64,000 nucleotides of DNA. Origin: Ramazzottius varieornatus (taxonomy: Eukaryota; Tardigrada; Eutardigrada; Parachela; Ramazzottiidae). Location: positions 502,824-566,823 of the forward strand of contig BDGG01000012.1 in assembly GCA_001949185.1 (NCBI GenBank), written 5' to 3'. Shown in pieces: positions 13,701 to 25,587 of this stretch; within the stretch, counting starts at the first letter, position 1, and every line of letters starts with the position of its first letter. The notes beneath the pieces were generated by a model. The model did not search any database, had not been told where the DNA came from, and saw only the letters and a list, made by a program, of their open reading frames with translations. The translations under genes and the position numbers were made by a program.

Positions 13701-15570
13701 AGAAGAATTCCAACGGGCTGCCACCAGTTCTTGCACGGCGTTGCGGACTTCATGTGCCAGCGAGAACGGGCACGAAGGATCGTTTAAGACATCCGCGGTC
13801 TTTCTGGGAGAGGTCCAGATGAAGCGCTGGTAGGTCATCATTCTTCGATACTTCAGCTTGTCACCCAATGAGCATTTATCCAGCAGAATCTTGTGGTCCC
13901 GGAAGCTGCAGCCCTGTAACGACTGCATTAGCAATTTGAGATATCAACTGAGCGGTGTCTCACCGTACTCTTTTGGGTGTCGGCTGAGTTGGCTAGCTGG
14001 TTGCAGCATGGATAGACCCGGGCGTAGGTGCGTTGTGGACATTGCTCTGCCGGACAAGGATGATGACGACAGTGGCTCAGTTCACACAACTGAAAATACT
14101 GGAAGAAAGAAATCAGTCAAGGACGGAGTAGTGCGCGAGGAGAAAAATCGACCAGGTGCGCAAACCTCATCACATTCTTCGCATTTCATTGCATTGAGAA
14201 GCCCATAGAGATACCATAGCATTGCTCGGTTCGTTCCAAAACTCCTCCTTAGTTCGTCGATTCTATCCTGGAAGTTTGCATCTTGCAACCTTGAAAAGAA
14301 CTCCGCATTACTTTTAAAAATGTTCAAGTTATCGGGTACGAGTAAGAATTCTTTCAGATCTTTCTCACTCTGAATGGGCGTATCCAATTTTCCCATCGGC
14401 TCGTCGAACGACCAAGTAACTACAGCACGGTAAGACCTTTGCCAGTTCCGGTGTCATCCAACGCTGACAGAACGCACACATGAAGATATGCTTGGCCCCT
14501 CCATATGGAAAGTACTCCGGGCCGAAGTTCTCCTTCCGAAGAACTTCCTGCACCCACACACCATACAGTCTCTCCGCCAACCAGTCACTATGGTCCGTAC
14601 ATTGTTCAAAGTAGTCCGGGTTGAGCTCAGTCGCAAGGACCTCCACGAAGCTTTCCGTCACGTGTTCCCAGGCCCTATTCCTGCCCCTCACAGCCATCGC
14701 CCAGTTCTTTCTTAAAAAATCTATGATGTGACACTTGGCAGCTTTGACACCCAACAAGACCGCTGTAGCGAAGAGTGGGATGGCGAGAGAGATCGAGATG
14801 GGTTGGATGGTATCTCGTGTTTGCTTGTGCGTCACTTTGACGAAGTGCAGCAACCAGTCCCATAGTTCTTTCTGAATATACAGCGACACCTGTACGCTTT
14901 GGGATATTTCGTCGTGGTGAGAGACACCACGTAACGCTTTACGGAAGTAGTCCATGGAAGTCTGCAGAAGTTGCGAGTTGACTGCGTATGCGCGGACCAG
15001 GTTCTCGGCTGGAGCTTTGAACTCATCGCGAACGCAGACAATGATATCACCCTTCAGCTTCTTCTCTGACTCAGGACCGGAAGTCTGTGAAATTTCTTTG
15101 CCGAGCAGCTTTCTGTACGTCTGTCTGAGCTTGAGGTCCTCGTTGTATAGTGAAAACAGTACAAGAGGGTCGCTGAGATCTTCCGTTGAGAAGTTTGATG
15201 CATGAAACGAATGTCCCCCATCAACCTTACTGGATCTTGTCAGTAATCTACGGAAGTCTCTCCGCAGTTTATTTTCACGGCTAAACACACTAGTCTTCCC
15301 AGTGGGAATGTTTGAGGAATAGTCGGGTTCTTCGTTGGCTTTGTCGAACTCGAGTAGGAGTTCTCTGGGTTGATTTTGGACGTTCGCCACTGCGTTGGTC
15401 GATTCTTCCTTGTCGACATCTTCCCAGCAATCGTCGTCGTTCGTCTGCTTGAGACACTCTTCACATCCAGCACGTGAGATACTGCAGTCTCCTTCCGAAA
15501 GAACAGACTTGAGTGATTTGTTCAAGTAAGGCACAAATATTTTGGGAGGACGAAGGAGAAAGGTATTCAT
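10798..15570 (-). CDS. SANBR: SANBR-like (KIAA1841 family) BTB-domain protein, long form
   Basis: Exons 15570-14369, 14289-14166, 14089-13964, 13913-13661, 13571-13214, 12945-11848, 11653-10798; 4017 nt, about 1338 aa. The vertebrate relative (SANT and BTB domain regulator of class-switch recombination) is about half that size. The match runs in order: the atypical BTB fold (GDIIVCVRDEFKAPAENLV, LYIQKELWDWLLHFVK), a cysteine-rich zinc region (MCAFCQRWMTPELAKVLPCC, DGKIGYAH, KCEECDE, LCELSHCRHHP, RVYPCCNQ, GCSFRDHKILL), the LDEKKGMDML block and, late, a DWEKADCFGDANHQQQYLL motif like the vertebrate C-terminus. Between and after these lie long basic, Ser-rich disordered stretches. The reading shift at 14369 is a true 79-nt intron (14368-14290): splicing it restores the family spacing exactly. 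An upstream exon with an extra N-terminus, near 15660, is possible. Role in an invertebrate is unknown. Confidence 0.85.
13099..13147. repeat. GTGGCGCAC palindrome in SANBR intron 5
   Basis: CAAGTGGCGCACGCCTC...GAGCCTGCGCCGCTTG with outer arms GGCAAGCAAACTCG and GGGATTGTTTGCTGAGTTCCC on either side. Confidence 0.8.
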
Positions 15571-16458
15571 CTCACCTTACCGACAAGAAAGGCAGAGAAT
15601 GGAGCTCCTGTCTGAAATGTTGCCGTGACCACAGTTGCTGACGGCTAGACTTACTTACAGTGAAGCTTTCATCCATTCTTCGCCACAGAGAGAAAAGGGT
15701 CCTGAAAGAAACACTTGACATTTGGAGCACGCAGTGAAAAGAGAGCGACCCAGTCACTTGCCTGTGATGGGACCAGCTCTCCTTCTACGAAACTCTCTTT
15801 CTGAATTCCGCGGCATCGGAGCACAGCAGTCGCAGCAATCGCATTGTTCCTTCTGAGTTAGAGTCTCTTATACGAAATTGAAAGGGGTATTGGTCGTTTT
15901 GCGGAGAAACGTTTTCCGAGGGACCGAGGAACAAAGCGATGCGTTCGAATTTCCGCGTTCCGACATTGGGGATGCAATGCTACAGTAATAAGGAGGTGCT
16001 CATGATTAACGCAAAAATGATCAGCACGAAGAAACCGTCGTCACGTGGCCAATGTTACGCAGACACAATGTCGAAAGTCACGTGGTACAAACTTTGTACG
16101 TCCATGTTTACCATTGACGTCAGGCGCGTTATGTGATCGCTGCGTTTGATTTGAACTCTGAGTTCGAACTCCGAAGCATCCTTTCCGTGAATAAAAGTCC
16201 TTCTTCCATCAGTCGTCGATAAAAGTCGTTTTGTAGCACGTTCTCCTCTTTCTGAACAACTGAAAAAGAGTTCTGTCTTCTACTTTCAACGTCCGGAGTT
16301 GCGACCAACTACAAGATACACCTGTTTTTCCATTTCTGTCTGGTGGGAGGACAACAAAGAAACTCTCTTCACTTTCTGCTGAACAAAGCGTCTCTTGAAC
16401 TGCCCTGATTCCTGCTTCTTCTTCGGTTTTTTGCTGGAGTGCCTACGAGACAATAGTG
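15571..16458. promoter_or_regulatory. divergent promoter region SANBR / ubiquitin-fold gene, with CRE
   Basis: 888 bp between divergent starts. It holds a perfect TGACGTCA octamer at 16115-16122. A possible 5' exon of the SANBR-like gene (reading RTLFSLWRRMDESFT with a donor after it) lies near 15660-15705. No other gene is seen. Confidence 0.4.
16115..16122. promoter_or_regulatory. CRE octamer TGACGTCA in divergent promoter
   Basis: Perfect palindromic CREB/ATF consensus between the SANBR-like and ubiquitin-fold genes, about 340 bp upstream of the latter's ATG. Another perfect copy is at 9389-9396. Confidence 0.4.
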
Positions 16459-17213
16459 ATGGGCTATCATGTTGAACCTGAAATATCGGCGGTAGCTGAG
16501 CATCTTCCTACTGACGACGTTGAGAGTTTGGAAACGATGCTGAATGCCTTTGAGGAATCCATCCAACATCAAGTTCCCGAGAATTACACCAACTTCTGGC
16601 TCCTGTAAGTACAGAACAGCCGTTCCAAACTCTTGAGTCTTGATGGCAAAGGAAGTGGATTGCCCTCTAAAATTTAAGAAGGGTAACTGGGCCGTAGGCA
16701 CTACGTCACAGATTGTTGTGGGAAATTTCCATTCATTCAGGAAGATACAATACGTAGTGCGCCAATGAAACGGGGCTGCTCTTCACCTTTTAGGTGTCGA
16801 GTTTCGGATCCCGCCAACTCGAAGGAAATCCTGTACGTCGTCATGTGCTGCGCAAAGCTAGATTGGGATCTGGGAACCGAACTGATGAAAACCTTCTGCC
16901 GAACTATGGAGATCAACGAGGAAATGAATGGCTTCCAACTGTGGTACTTCGGTACGTTACGTTCTCCCTCCCTGTTCTGTTAGTTTTTCCAAGTATCTGA
17001 ACTGTTTTTTGTCTCACAGGAAAGCCTGTACGTGGTGGAGATACTCCACGCAGCTTAGGAATGGGCAGGGGTGATGTGATCGAGGTAAAAAGGAAGGAGC
17101 GGAAGCTGGTTGCCGTTCTAGCAAAGGAAGAACCCAGTGAGCTGCCTGAGTTACCCGAGGAATTCCCCGAACGGGATTCACAAGAGATTCAGCCTCATTC
17201 AGACAGCAAATAG
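16459..17213 (+). CDS. small protein with SUMO/Rad60-like ubiquitin fold
   Basis: Exons 16459-16604, 16794-16951, 17020-17213; 498 nt, 165 aa. The first 50 residues are acidic and helical. The C-terminal half reads as a ubiquitin-like (Rad60-SLD/SUMO type) fold: TELMKTFCRTMEINEEMNGF (helix), FQLWYFGKPVRGGDTPRSLG, then MGRGDVIEVKRK, the typical FdGk-l-DTP-LGM-D-D-IeV ending. An acidic tail follows. There is no C-terminal diglycine, so conjugation is unlikely; a SUMO-mimic role as in Rad60/NFATC2IP is inferred. The family assignment rests on pattern only and could be a different beta-grasp protein. Exon phases are consistent. Confidence 0.75.
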
Positions 17214-17854
17214 TTTTTTGAGAGCCTTGTAGCTGGTTTTTGAAGTGGGTGGAAAGTGTTGTCAGGGAAGGCCTTCGGCTGGTGGCTGGTATTTATGCGT
17301 CGGATAGATTATGCTGGTGGTGATGACTGTGCGTTCGGACTCAATCCTGGGAAATGTGATAGAAAAATTAAGCCAACGCGTTCTACGTTCAGTTTGACCT
17401 TCGCTACTGTACAAAAGGTTCTCTCGTAGCTAGACTGTACATGGTAGCTTTGACACAGTGTCTTAATTTTAAACTGCCCAGTCCGCAGGAGTTTTTACTT
17501 TTATTCTCAAAATTCTTTGCTTTTGCATCTGGTGATTTCTCTGGAGTTTCGTGCAAATTTCTGAGTCGAGTTCTCTCTCAAGTGCCTACGTTGCACTGTT
17601 TTTTAGAATGGTCTCATTGTACAATATGCAACCCGTGATAATTAAAATGTTCTAGTTTGCTTGAAACGCGGACCGAAGCTGAGAAACAATGACAATAATT
17701 CATAAGGTTTCCCGATGCAAAAATAGTATTCTAATTTTCGTTTGAGCAAAGGAATTCAGGATAGGAAAGAACTCAAGGAACTTCTGCCTCTATGGCTAGC
17801 TAATACGGCACATTTTCCGGAAAACAGAGATTGTTTGCCTCTTCGATACTTTTG
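17214..17854. other. convergent intergenic
   Basis: 640 bp of 3' flanking sequence shared by the ubiquitin-fold gene and the acid phosphatase gene. No exon, RNA gene or repeat recognised. Confidence 0.4.
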
Positions 17855-19334
17855 CTACCTGTCGCTGAGGGGTTCTATGGAAAGGCCATGGAGAGCTTGG
17901 CCGGTCTGTGCATCGACGAAGCGGAATGTCATGACGTCTCTGTCCACTTGGAAAACGCCGAAGCCACCCAGCTTCAGGGTATCAGCCCAATAGTACTTCA
18001 GCGAGCCTTCTACAGACAAATAGAAAGGAAAGCATTAACTTAGGCGATGTGCGCTCTGTGCAAAGAGTCTGGCTGATGGCACTGCCAAACCTACTGGGAA
18101 TGGTACTGAGGTGAATTTGACTGTCTTCGATAAAGTTGGCCGCCCCAACGACCAAATATTCGGTGGTCCAGTTCTTGGCACTGGTTTGGATATGCTGTAG
18201 GTTGTGATCGTGTCCCGACAGGTATGCCTGGACCTTGTACTTGTGCAGCAAGGGGAATAGTCTGTCGACAAGGCATTTTGTAGAACCATGTTCGGCCACA
18301 CTGTAGACGGGATAGTGACCACCAACCAGAAGGTACTCCGCCCTAAAACACAAGAAGCACGTTTCAAGTTCAACAGGACCGTGGTACCAACGTGAAGTGT
18401 TGAGTACGGTACCGGGAAGCTTTGAGAGTTTTTTCGATCCACGCCCATTGATCTTCGGCAGTCCGGATTTCGCTGGATGTCGCCCAAGGTTCAGGCTGCT
18501 TATGGAGGAAATCGTGATCACTGTGACCGCACAGAAGTACCGTGTCAATGAGAACGATCTCCACAGTGGCTCCGCTTGGACATTCGAATTTTAGATTGTA
18601 ATAATAATCAGGAAACTTCCTATCAAAGTTACAAACAAAGTACTCGTAGTGTAATAAACGATACGAACATAGTGATACATAATGATTTCTTACCAGCGGT
18701 TGAGTTTGTCCGAATAAGCGATTTGTGCGGAGACATTACCGTTATGGTCGTGGTTTCCGGCGATGAGGTACCACGGAGTATCCAGTGAAGTCGCTTGGAA
18801 AACTGTTTCGTAGGTTCTTTCGAACCGTCTGTCGTTGACGTCCTTCACTCCGTCGAAGTAAAAGTTATCTCCGAGCGCGAGGGTGAACTTTGCATCGACC
18901 GCGTCCGCAGTTAACCCCATTTGTCTGGCGATGCTTAGTTCCACTGCCGTACTACACACAACAATACAAGGTGTTAGCACGAACCAGACTTATGTCACGA
19001 AAAGCCGAGAAGCGAGAACATCAATTGAAAAACACTACGAGTATGCTTACTGATAAGGTGTAACCGGAAGTCCACCCCAATCACCCAACACAAGAAAACT
19101 GAGCAGTCCGTCGTTGCTCTTTCTTCCTTTGCGACCATCCCTCCCGTCTGAGTGGTTATGTTTCAGTATCACTCCAAGCGACGTTCCAATGATTACGAAG
19201 AAGGCCAGCGTAATGAAGACACGCTGTATCACAGCCATTCCCGCTTGGCTTGTCCCGAGATTGCTAAGCTTGACGACTCCACCAGATGGTGCAACCAAAG
19301 GGTCCAACTGAGATCCTCGACGGCCCTGCTCCAA
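17855..19334 (-). CDS. ACP5: tartrate-resistant (purple) acid phosphatase type 5, membrane-anchored form
   Basis: Exons 19334-19051, 18951-18694, 18619-18413, 18342-18095, 18009-17855; 1152 nt, 383 aa (mammalian ACP5 is about 325). A binuclear-metal phosphatase. All five metal-ligand blocks are present in order: LVLGDWGG, LALGDNFYFDG, YLIAGNHDHNGNVSAQIAYS, LVGGHYPVYSVAEHG and AYLSGHDHNLQ. Instead of a cleavable signal peptide there is about 35 polar residues and then one hydrophobic segment (VFITLAFFVIIGTSLGVIL), suggesting a type II signal anchor with the enzyme in the lumen or outside; that is inference. The exon 4 donor CCCA|GTAGGT is chosen because it restores the IPKGSLKYYW family motif. 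The start lies 381 bp from the divergent MIPEP start. Confidence 0.93.
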
Positions 19335-19714
19335 GACGAAGGACTACAATGAACGAATAGCGACTTCAGAACAAAGGTAACAATTAGAATGAGCAACAAG
19401 TTGCTGACAGCCTGACAACAACAAAGAAAATAATGTTATCGTCCACTTCTCACTCTGAGTTCTGATGAGCAATCATGGATCGAGTGTGATCAGCTGATCC
19501 GCTCACGAGCGTTTATCCATTAGCTATAAACCGCTTGGCGTGCCAACGTCGGCAATACCGTTGCTTCTGGCAGGCCGTACCGGGTTAGGTGATGCAGTAC
19601 AAGGCTGTTACTGTTACTGTGATTAGAGTTTCCGACGGAAGTGGCTGGACATATCACTGATTCCACAGTTTTCCGTGACGATGTGATCTAGTTGGAAAGG
19701 CTGAATCTGCCACC
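19335..19714. promoter_or_regulatory. bidirectional promoter ACP5-like / MIPEP
   Basis: 380 bp between divergent start codons; it must contain both promoters and 5' UTRs. No classic TATA box or other exon seen. Confidence 0.4.
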
Positions 19715-22700
19715 ATGCCCGGACATCACGCATATAGGCTGCTGACCAGCAGAGCGGGCACGAGGAGGCTGAGACACGTAAGTCTGCTCCGTAGTGTGCA
19801 TACTTGGACACCGCTAGCTGCAGCCTTCAACCGGAAGCCCGAGCAGAAGATCCTATCCATCTTTGACAAGAAGCGCAGGGTGAGTCCTGGACGTTCGTAG
19901 ACACTGGGATCAATGATTTATCGTGTTTGCCCTGACGGTGCGCTGTTGCAGGGTTTGTTTGGGAATCCCTTGTTAGCCGATGCAAGTGGTTTCTATCTCC
20001 TGAAGGAGCAGGCCGAAATCGACAGCGATGCACTGGTGCGGGAGGCCACAAGCACGGAACGGACACGGAATGTGGTGGAAATCTTCGATGAGCTGTCAGA
20101 CGTCCTGTGTAGAGTAGCTGACTTGGTAAGTTCGAAGATATTCGAGTTTTGTGCGTAATGCGTATATATGTACCTTCTCGGCATCTCCCATTGTTTTGGA
20201 TGCAGCATGATCTTCTAAACCCGTAGCGTATCGTGTTTGTTGACGTATTTTTCCCATTAGGCTGAATGTGTAAGACTGCTGCATGGAGAGTCCAACTTCG
20301 CACAAGCGGCCGAGGAAGCGCACTCGAGCATGAGTAATTTAGTGGAACAGTAAGTGACCGGAAATACCACAGGAGCTGTTCGCATACCTGTAGTGTGCGT
20401 TCCGCGCTCCTGTAATTTCTACCAAATGTTAAGATCCATGTAATGGTTACAGACTGAACACCAATCGTCCGCTGTATAATTCTTTACGGAAGTGTGTCGA
20501 GAAGGGAGACATCAAGCCAATGGACGATGTCGACAAACATACAGCGAGACTCTTCCTGGTCGACTTCGAGCTCGCCGGTATTCACTTGGAAGAAGCTAAG
20601 GTATGAGAAACTCCAGGTGCCTGGCTTACTATGCCATCCAGTCTATTTCGAGTGTTTTACTTGCAGAGAAGGAGAGTTGTTCAGCTAAATTCTCGTATAC
20701 TCAGCGCCGGAAGCAAATTCCTCAGGAGATGCTATGAGCCGCGATACGTGAAAGAGAGCCAGGTGCCCGAGGAAATAAAACCATAGTAAGTCTCATTTAC
20801 TTGCGCAATACATTGTTCGAAAGTTGCTAGCTCAAAAATCTGTCTTTGCAGTTTCGAGCAAGATGCTGGTCACCTTGTTGTGACGAACCTGATGTCGGAT
20901 GCGCCGAGTGAAACGGTGAGGGATCAGCAACGTGAGTGTGCAAATGTAATATTTCAGTTCGTTTCGATGTAAGCAGGGTTCTTCTTCCTTTAGATCAGAG
21001 AAGCTGCTTTCAGAGCGTACCTAATGCCGGATCAACATCAGCTGGAACCCCTGAAAGATTTATTGGATGCGCGGAATGAGCTGGCGCATTTGGTGGGGAA
21101 GAAGTCGTACAGCGAACGCGCCAACCAAGAATCGATCTTCAATAACGTCGGTGAGTTCTTCGGGACGATGTTGTGTCTGTCGCTACTTTTGAACATAATC
21201 TCGTTTGCTAGGCACAATCACGAGCTTTTTGAACACCTTATCCGAGAAGATTGCTCCAATTGCAAAAGAAGAATACGTCCAAATGTTGGCTTTAAAAAAA
21301 AGGCTAAGTCCTCAAGCCACGGAAGTTTACCCGTGGGACACTGCTTATCTCACTGCACTCCTGCGGAAAGAAGGGTGTGTCAAGGACCGTTAACACGTGC
21401 CTCGAAATTGCCGACTCTTGCTCGAAGTTGTAATCAAAGTCTCTATCGTAGGGATAGCGGAATGGATAACGCGAAGCTTAGTCAGTTCTTCCCTCTTGGT
21501 GCCTGTATTGACGGGCTTAGCCATCTATTCCAGTCTATCTATGGTGTCCGGCTAGCCGTGGAAGATACTTCTGCGGAAGACCTATGGTCACCAGATGTCT
21601 ATAAGCTCGTAAGTGCCAGTGGCGAGTTCGCTAATTGTTACTGTGCCTCTTAGTTCGAACGGCTTGGTTGCAGTCAGCGAGAGATGAGAACGACGAGGTT
21701 CTTGGATACATTTACTGTGATTTATACGAGCGAGCAGGCAAAGCTCACCAAGACTGTCATTTTACCATTCGAGGGGGACGACAGCTGTCCGATGGATCGT
21801 ACCAGGTATTTCCTACTCTCACCTGTATTGTACCCCAAATGTCGGATTGTGCTTAGGGTGACTTGTATTTGTCGTTTGACAGACTCCAACAGTGGTTCTC
21901 TCGCTGAACTATCAAAGTCCGAGTGGAAGACTTCCTTCGCTGATGCCATTGTGGAGCATCGACAACCTGTTTCACGAAATGGGCCACGCTATGCACTCCA
22001 TGATTGGAAGGACCCGGTACCAGCACGTCACAGGTTTGTTGAACGCACTTTTTGAAATCGTAGCTCAGCATGCGAACTCGACAAGATGGTTTCCCCCCAA
22101 GTAGCGCCGGCTTTCAGCCAAATAACGCTGAAAACGTGCGCCACTAAGGCCAGCAATTTCGTCCAGTTTGTATTGGCGAGCTTCTGACTACTTGTTGGTG
22201 TTTGGCTTTGACAATGGTGATCATGGCTTTGATTGTATAGGCACAAGGTGCTCGACGGACTTTGCCGAGATCCCCTCCACCCTCATGGAGTTCTTTTCCG
22301 GTGACAGTCGAGTACTGTCCAGGATAAGTAGGCACTATCAGAGCGGTCAGTCCCTGTCGGAAGACATCCTTTATCAAGCGTTGGAGTCTCGTAAGCAGTT
22401 CTCAGTAACGGAGCTACAGCAACAAGCCTTCTATTCTATCCTTGACCAAGCGTACCACGGCTCAACTGTGCCTAAAGACCTCAACGCTACGTTTGCCGAA
22501 CTCCACGCGAAACATGTCACCGTACAATACGTCCATAACACCGTGAGTCTTCAACCTAAGCTTCCATCTCGCTACTGATTCGAGCTGTATGTTGGTTCTG
22601 GTTTCAGGCATGGCAGCTTCGTTTCGGGCATCTGTTCAGTTATGGTGCTCGATATTACTCGTACCTCCTATCTCGGGCCGTAGCTTCCGATATATGGCTG

Positions 22701-22937
22701 GGGTACTTCAAGAAGGACCCTTTCGACAGAGAAGGCGGCGTGAAGGTCCGTGAAGGCCTACTGAAGCACGGAGGGGGAAAACCCCCACTGGAGCTCGTTT
22801 CAAGTAAGTCTCAGTGGAGGGAAGTTTCACTGCGCGTCAGGACTAATCAGTGCTTCATCTTTACAGATGTGCTGCAGCACAAGCCCGATGTGCAAGAATT
22901 GGTATCCGCGTTGGTGCAGAATACGAAAAAGGCATAG
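19715..22937 (+). CDS. MIPEP: mitochondrial intermediate peptidase
   Basis: Fourteen exons: 19715-19879, 19952-20125, 20261-20349, 20453-20600, 20667-20785, 20852-20915, 20994-21150, 21212-21374, 21452-21608, 21674-21805, 21883-22033, 22241-22542, 22608-22803, 22867-22937; 2088 nt, 695 aa (human 713). An M3-family zinc oligopeptidase that removes octapeptides from imported mitochondrial precursors. The N-terminus is Arg-rich and lacks acids, a presequence. Family strings: [82 protein letters not shown] (HExxH zinc site), [16 protein letters not shown] and [19 protein letters not shown]. The downstream zinc ligand glutamate is in FAEIPS. Intron 11 carries a GTGGCGCAC palindrome (22098-22147). 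Confidence 0.97.
22098..22147. repeat. GTGGCGCAC palindrome in MIPEP intron 11
   Basis: CAAGTAGCGCCGGCTTTCAG...GCTGAAAACGTGCGCCACT. Confidence 0.75.
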
Positions 22938-23991
22938 TTCGAAAGAGCTTGCCCGCGTGTTAAAAAAAAAAGATTAGTGTTACTAAACCAAAGCCTGTTA
23001 GAAAATGAACTGGGGAAGTTGATATCAAACTTGACTAGCGTAGGATATTTGATTAGTGCTGGTGATTTGCTCCGCCCACTCCTTGCTCTAATAACGAGAG
23101 GATGAGACGCTAATGGAAGCCCGCGATTAGCGTAATTTTTCCGGGAGCGTTTGCAAAACAAGCACCATTTTTCGAAGATTAGTTCAGATCGAGATATCAA
23201 ACTGAACAAAACTTCGAATTCAAATTGGCAAACGGGTATGAGAGATTGTCGGTTGTGGTTCTTAAAGCTGAACCGGATCAGTCAACTTCTCTGAGAATAG
23301 TCACAGTTAAAGGTAAAGTGAAATTGAGAAAGTGGTTAAAGCTGCAGTCAAAGAAACAGTGTCTGTTGTGGTAACGCCACAGTTAAACGTGAAGTTTCGT
23401 ATGATTTCCCAAAGCTACAGTCACACTCACAGTTACAGTGATAAATTTCAATATTTTGTCCGATATAAAAGCCGCAGTCAAGCGTGCAGTTATGGGTGTA
23501 GTTTGACGAATAACCCATGAGCGATGTCAGGCCTTGAAAGACACAGTTAGAACAGCAGTTGGCACTTCATTGAGATATCTTGTGAGATACGCTAAGATTT
23601 GGGAAGAGTCTTGGAAAGAAATGGCCGCAGAAAAGCTTGGTCAAAAAGCTACTCAAACTCATTGCTCACTGGATTAGCGGTCCGTATGTCTCAATCAAGA
23701 ATCAGGCATGGATTAGCGTAGTGAGTTCAAGTGATTCGGCTCCACCCACATGCTCCATCTTGGTTGGCTGATTCCTGCTCAAATCAACCTCGCTACGCTA
23801 ATCAAGTTCGATATCAACCCCCACTGTATAAAACTTAGAGAAAGTAATCGTAAATAATTTCTGTTCAGGTGATCAGCACCACTAACATGAATACATTGGT
23901 GTCGATTGTCGAACGTAATCAGTAAAACCGTGAAGTCTCGTAAAAAGTGATAACGTGGAACAACTGAAAAGGTTCAGCGTGTGATAGGTAC
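22938..23991. other. intergenic filled mostly by an inverted-repeat DNA element
   Basis: Flanks of the element at 23011-23823 are unremarkable AT-rich 3' sequence of MIPEP and of the MATH-BTB gene. Confidence 0.4.
23011..23823. mobile_element. non-autonomous DNA transposon with about 30-bp terminal inverted repeats
   Basis: Left end GGGGAAGTTGATATCAAACTTGACTAGCGTAG (about 23012-23043) matches the reverse complement of the right end GTGGGGGTTGATATCGAACTTGATTAGCGTAG (about 23792-23823) with few mismatches. Subterminal GCTCCRCCCAC and GATTAGCG words recur at both ends. The 810-bp interior has no long ORF, and includes an internal GATATCAAACTGAAC echo at 23192 and AGTTA/CAGTTA-rich sequence near 23290-23440. 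Target-site duplication is not obvious, so the superfamily is undetermined. Confidence 0.7.
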
Positions 23992-25587
23992 TTAGGAGAT
24001 GTCGTCGTGCTTGCGTTTCCTTCCGCCTTCGATCAGGGTGTCCTTCAGCATGTTATAAGCCAGGCTGGCGTTTTGTTCTTGAAAGGAGTGCCATTGGGAT
24101 GAATTCAGAATCATGGCCGCATTACTGAAACAGATAGCGGCATGGTAGCTAGAGCATAGGATACAGGAAAGGCTGCGGACCATGCACTTACGTTTCGAGG
24201 TACTTGATAACGGTGGACTTCAGTCCATCCTCGGTATGCATTGTGCCGTTGGTCAGCACGACCAACTGTGGGAAGGTTATAACATTCAGGCTTTCGGACA
24301 GGAAGGCGGCGCAGATGGACACCAAATCCGTAATTTGATACTGCAAGGAAACATGGTCAGGACCGCCAGGTTGACTATCAGTTGGAGCGAATAGGGCAAA
24401 CAGAATCATTCTCCCCAAGTGTCGCATACTTCCAGTCGGCAGCGCAACGAAAACGTCCGCAACGTGATATAACGGTCTGGTATAGTTCATTTGGTCCCTT
24501 CTACAGTACCACAGCATACCTTATCCGCAGCTTCATACAACGAAATGCCAGTTTCCACGTCTTTCAAGTCTGGTGCCTTTCTCGAATACATGAACCTCAG
24601 CATCATTTCCACAATGTGCGGCTCCAAGTCCTCGATGACAACTTGTCCAGTCTGACACTCGGACATTTTGATCTCGAACATCCTTGCGAAGACATCCGAA
24701 GCACCTAAAAACATACTCTTTAAAGACCATGTACACCGAGTGAAGTTTAAAAAACGTCTTACGAGAAAGAACGAGGCGGTGTACAGCGAACTCTCGAATC
24801 CCAACGACCACTTTGAAGTCCGAGTAGGAACCCGGAAGATCAAAAGCGTCACTTAGATCGATGCCTAATCCAATAGGTTTCTCAATATTCTTAATTCTGT
24901 TCTTCTTTCCGGAAGCCGAAGTCTTCATGATCATAACTTCGGTCACGATCGTGATGGACTTCTTTGGGTGAGCCATGGCCAGAGAATGCAGGTCTAGGTT
25001 GATGGGCACATGGTCAGCCGGCAGGACAACGCTGACAGATTTGCCATTTGATTCGATCCTGGTGACCTTGTTCGCATTCTTGCAACGAACTCGGACTTTG
25101 ATCCTGGTTGTATAACGCTGCGAAGAGTCAGTCAGGCTGTTCAGATAAAGCTGTGCGCGACCACCTTGCGCGTATGTGCGATCTGGAATAACTAACGAGA
25201 ACGACCTAAAAAGAAAAAACGCGCTTTCAGCCGCCTTTCTCCAATAAATCATTCACTAAAACACTCTACCATAAGGCACGAGAATCTCCGATCTGCCATG
25301 TGAATGGAGGTGATGTCAAACGTTTCCCGCGTGTAGCTTCCGTTGTGTAGCGATGAATCTTCCATTTGTGAGATATCTTCCAGTTCGTGGCCTGCAAGCA
25401 AAGATAGAATACCGAACTCTATTAATTTCCGCTACACCCCGAAGCGTCGAATAGTTTGCTGTGCCATTCCGACAGACTACCGAATGCGCATACAGCAAGG
25501 AAAGTCGAGGCAACGTACCACGGAGAAGCGAGGAGTGACCACTTCCGGTGCAGGAGAATCTTTAGGTGCATTTACGATTCCCTCCAT
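23992..25587 (-). CDS. MATH-BTB (SPOP-like) substrate adaptor
   Basis: Exons 25587-25519, 25391-25270, 25205-24763, 24704-24520, 24340-24192, 24124-23992; 1101 nt, 366 aa (SPOP is 374). Likely substrate adaptor of a CUL3 ubiquitin ligase. A divergent MATH domain (TNWKISHKWKIHRYTTEATR ... SPPFTWQIGDSRALWSFSL) is followed by BTB (AFDLPGSYSDFKVVVGIREF, HRLVLSRASDVFARMFEIKM, EPHIVEMMLRFMYSRKAPDL) and a BACK-like helical tail. The end GGRKRKHDDIS resembles a nuclear localisation signal. MATH is less conserved than in true SPOP, so it may be a paralogue of the large invertebrate TDPOZ/MATH-BTB set. Intron 4 holds a decayed GTGGCGCAC palindrome (24415-24464). An ACCGGAAGT motif is inside exon 1. Confidence 0.88.
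24415..24464. repeat. decayed GTGGCGCAC palindrome in MATH-BTB intron 4
   Basis: CCAAGTGTCGCATACTTCCAG...CGAAAACGTCCGCAAC; recognisable by centre and spacing only. Confidence 0.45.

Noticed and set aside
14365-14396. Apparent frameshift in the SANBR-like gene
   Set aside because: A GT donor at 14368 and an AG acceptor at 14290 define a short intron that restores frame and the exact family spacing.
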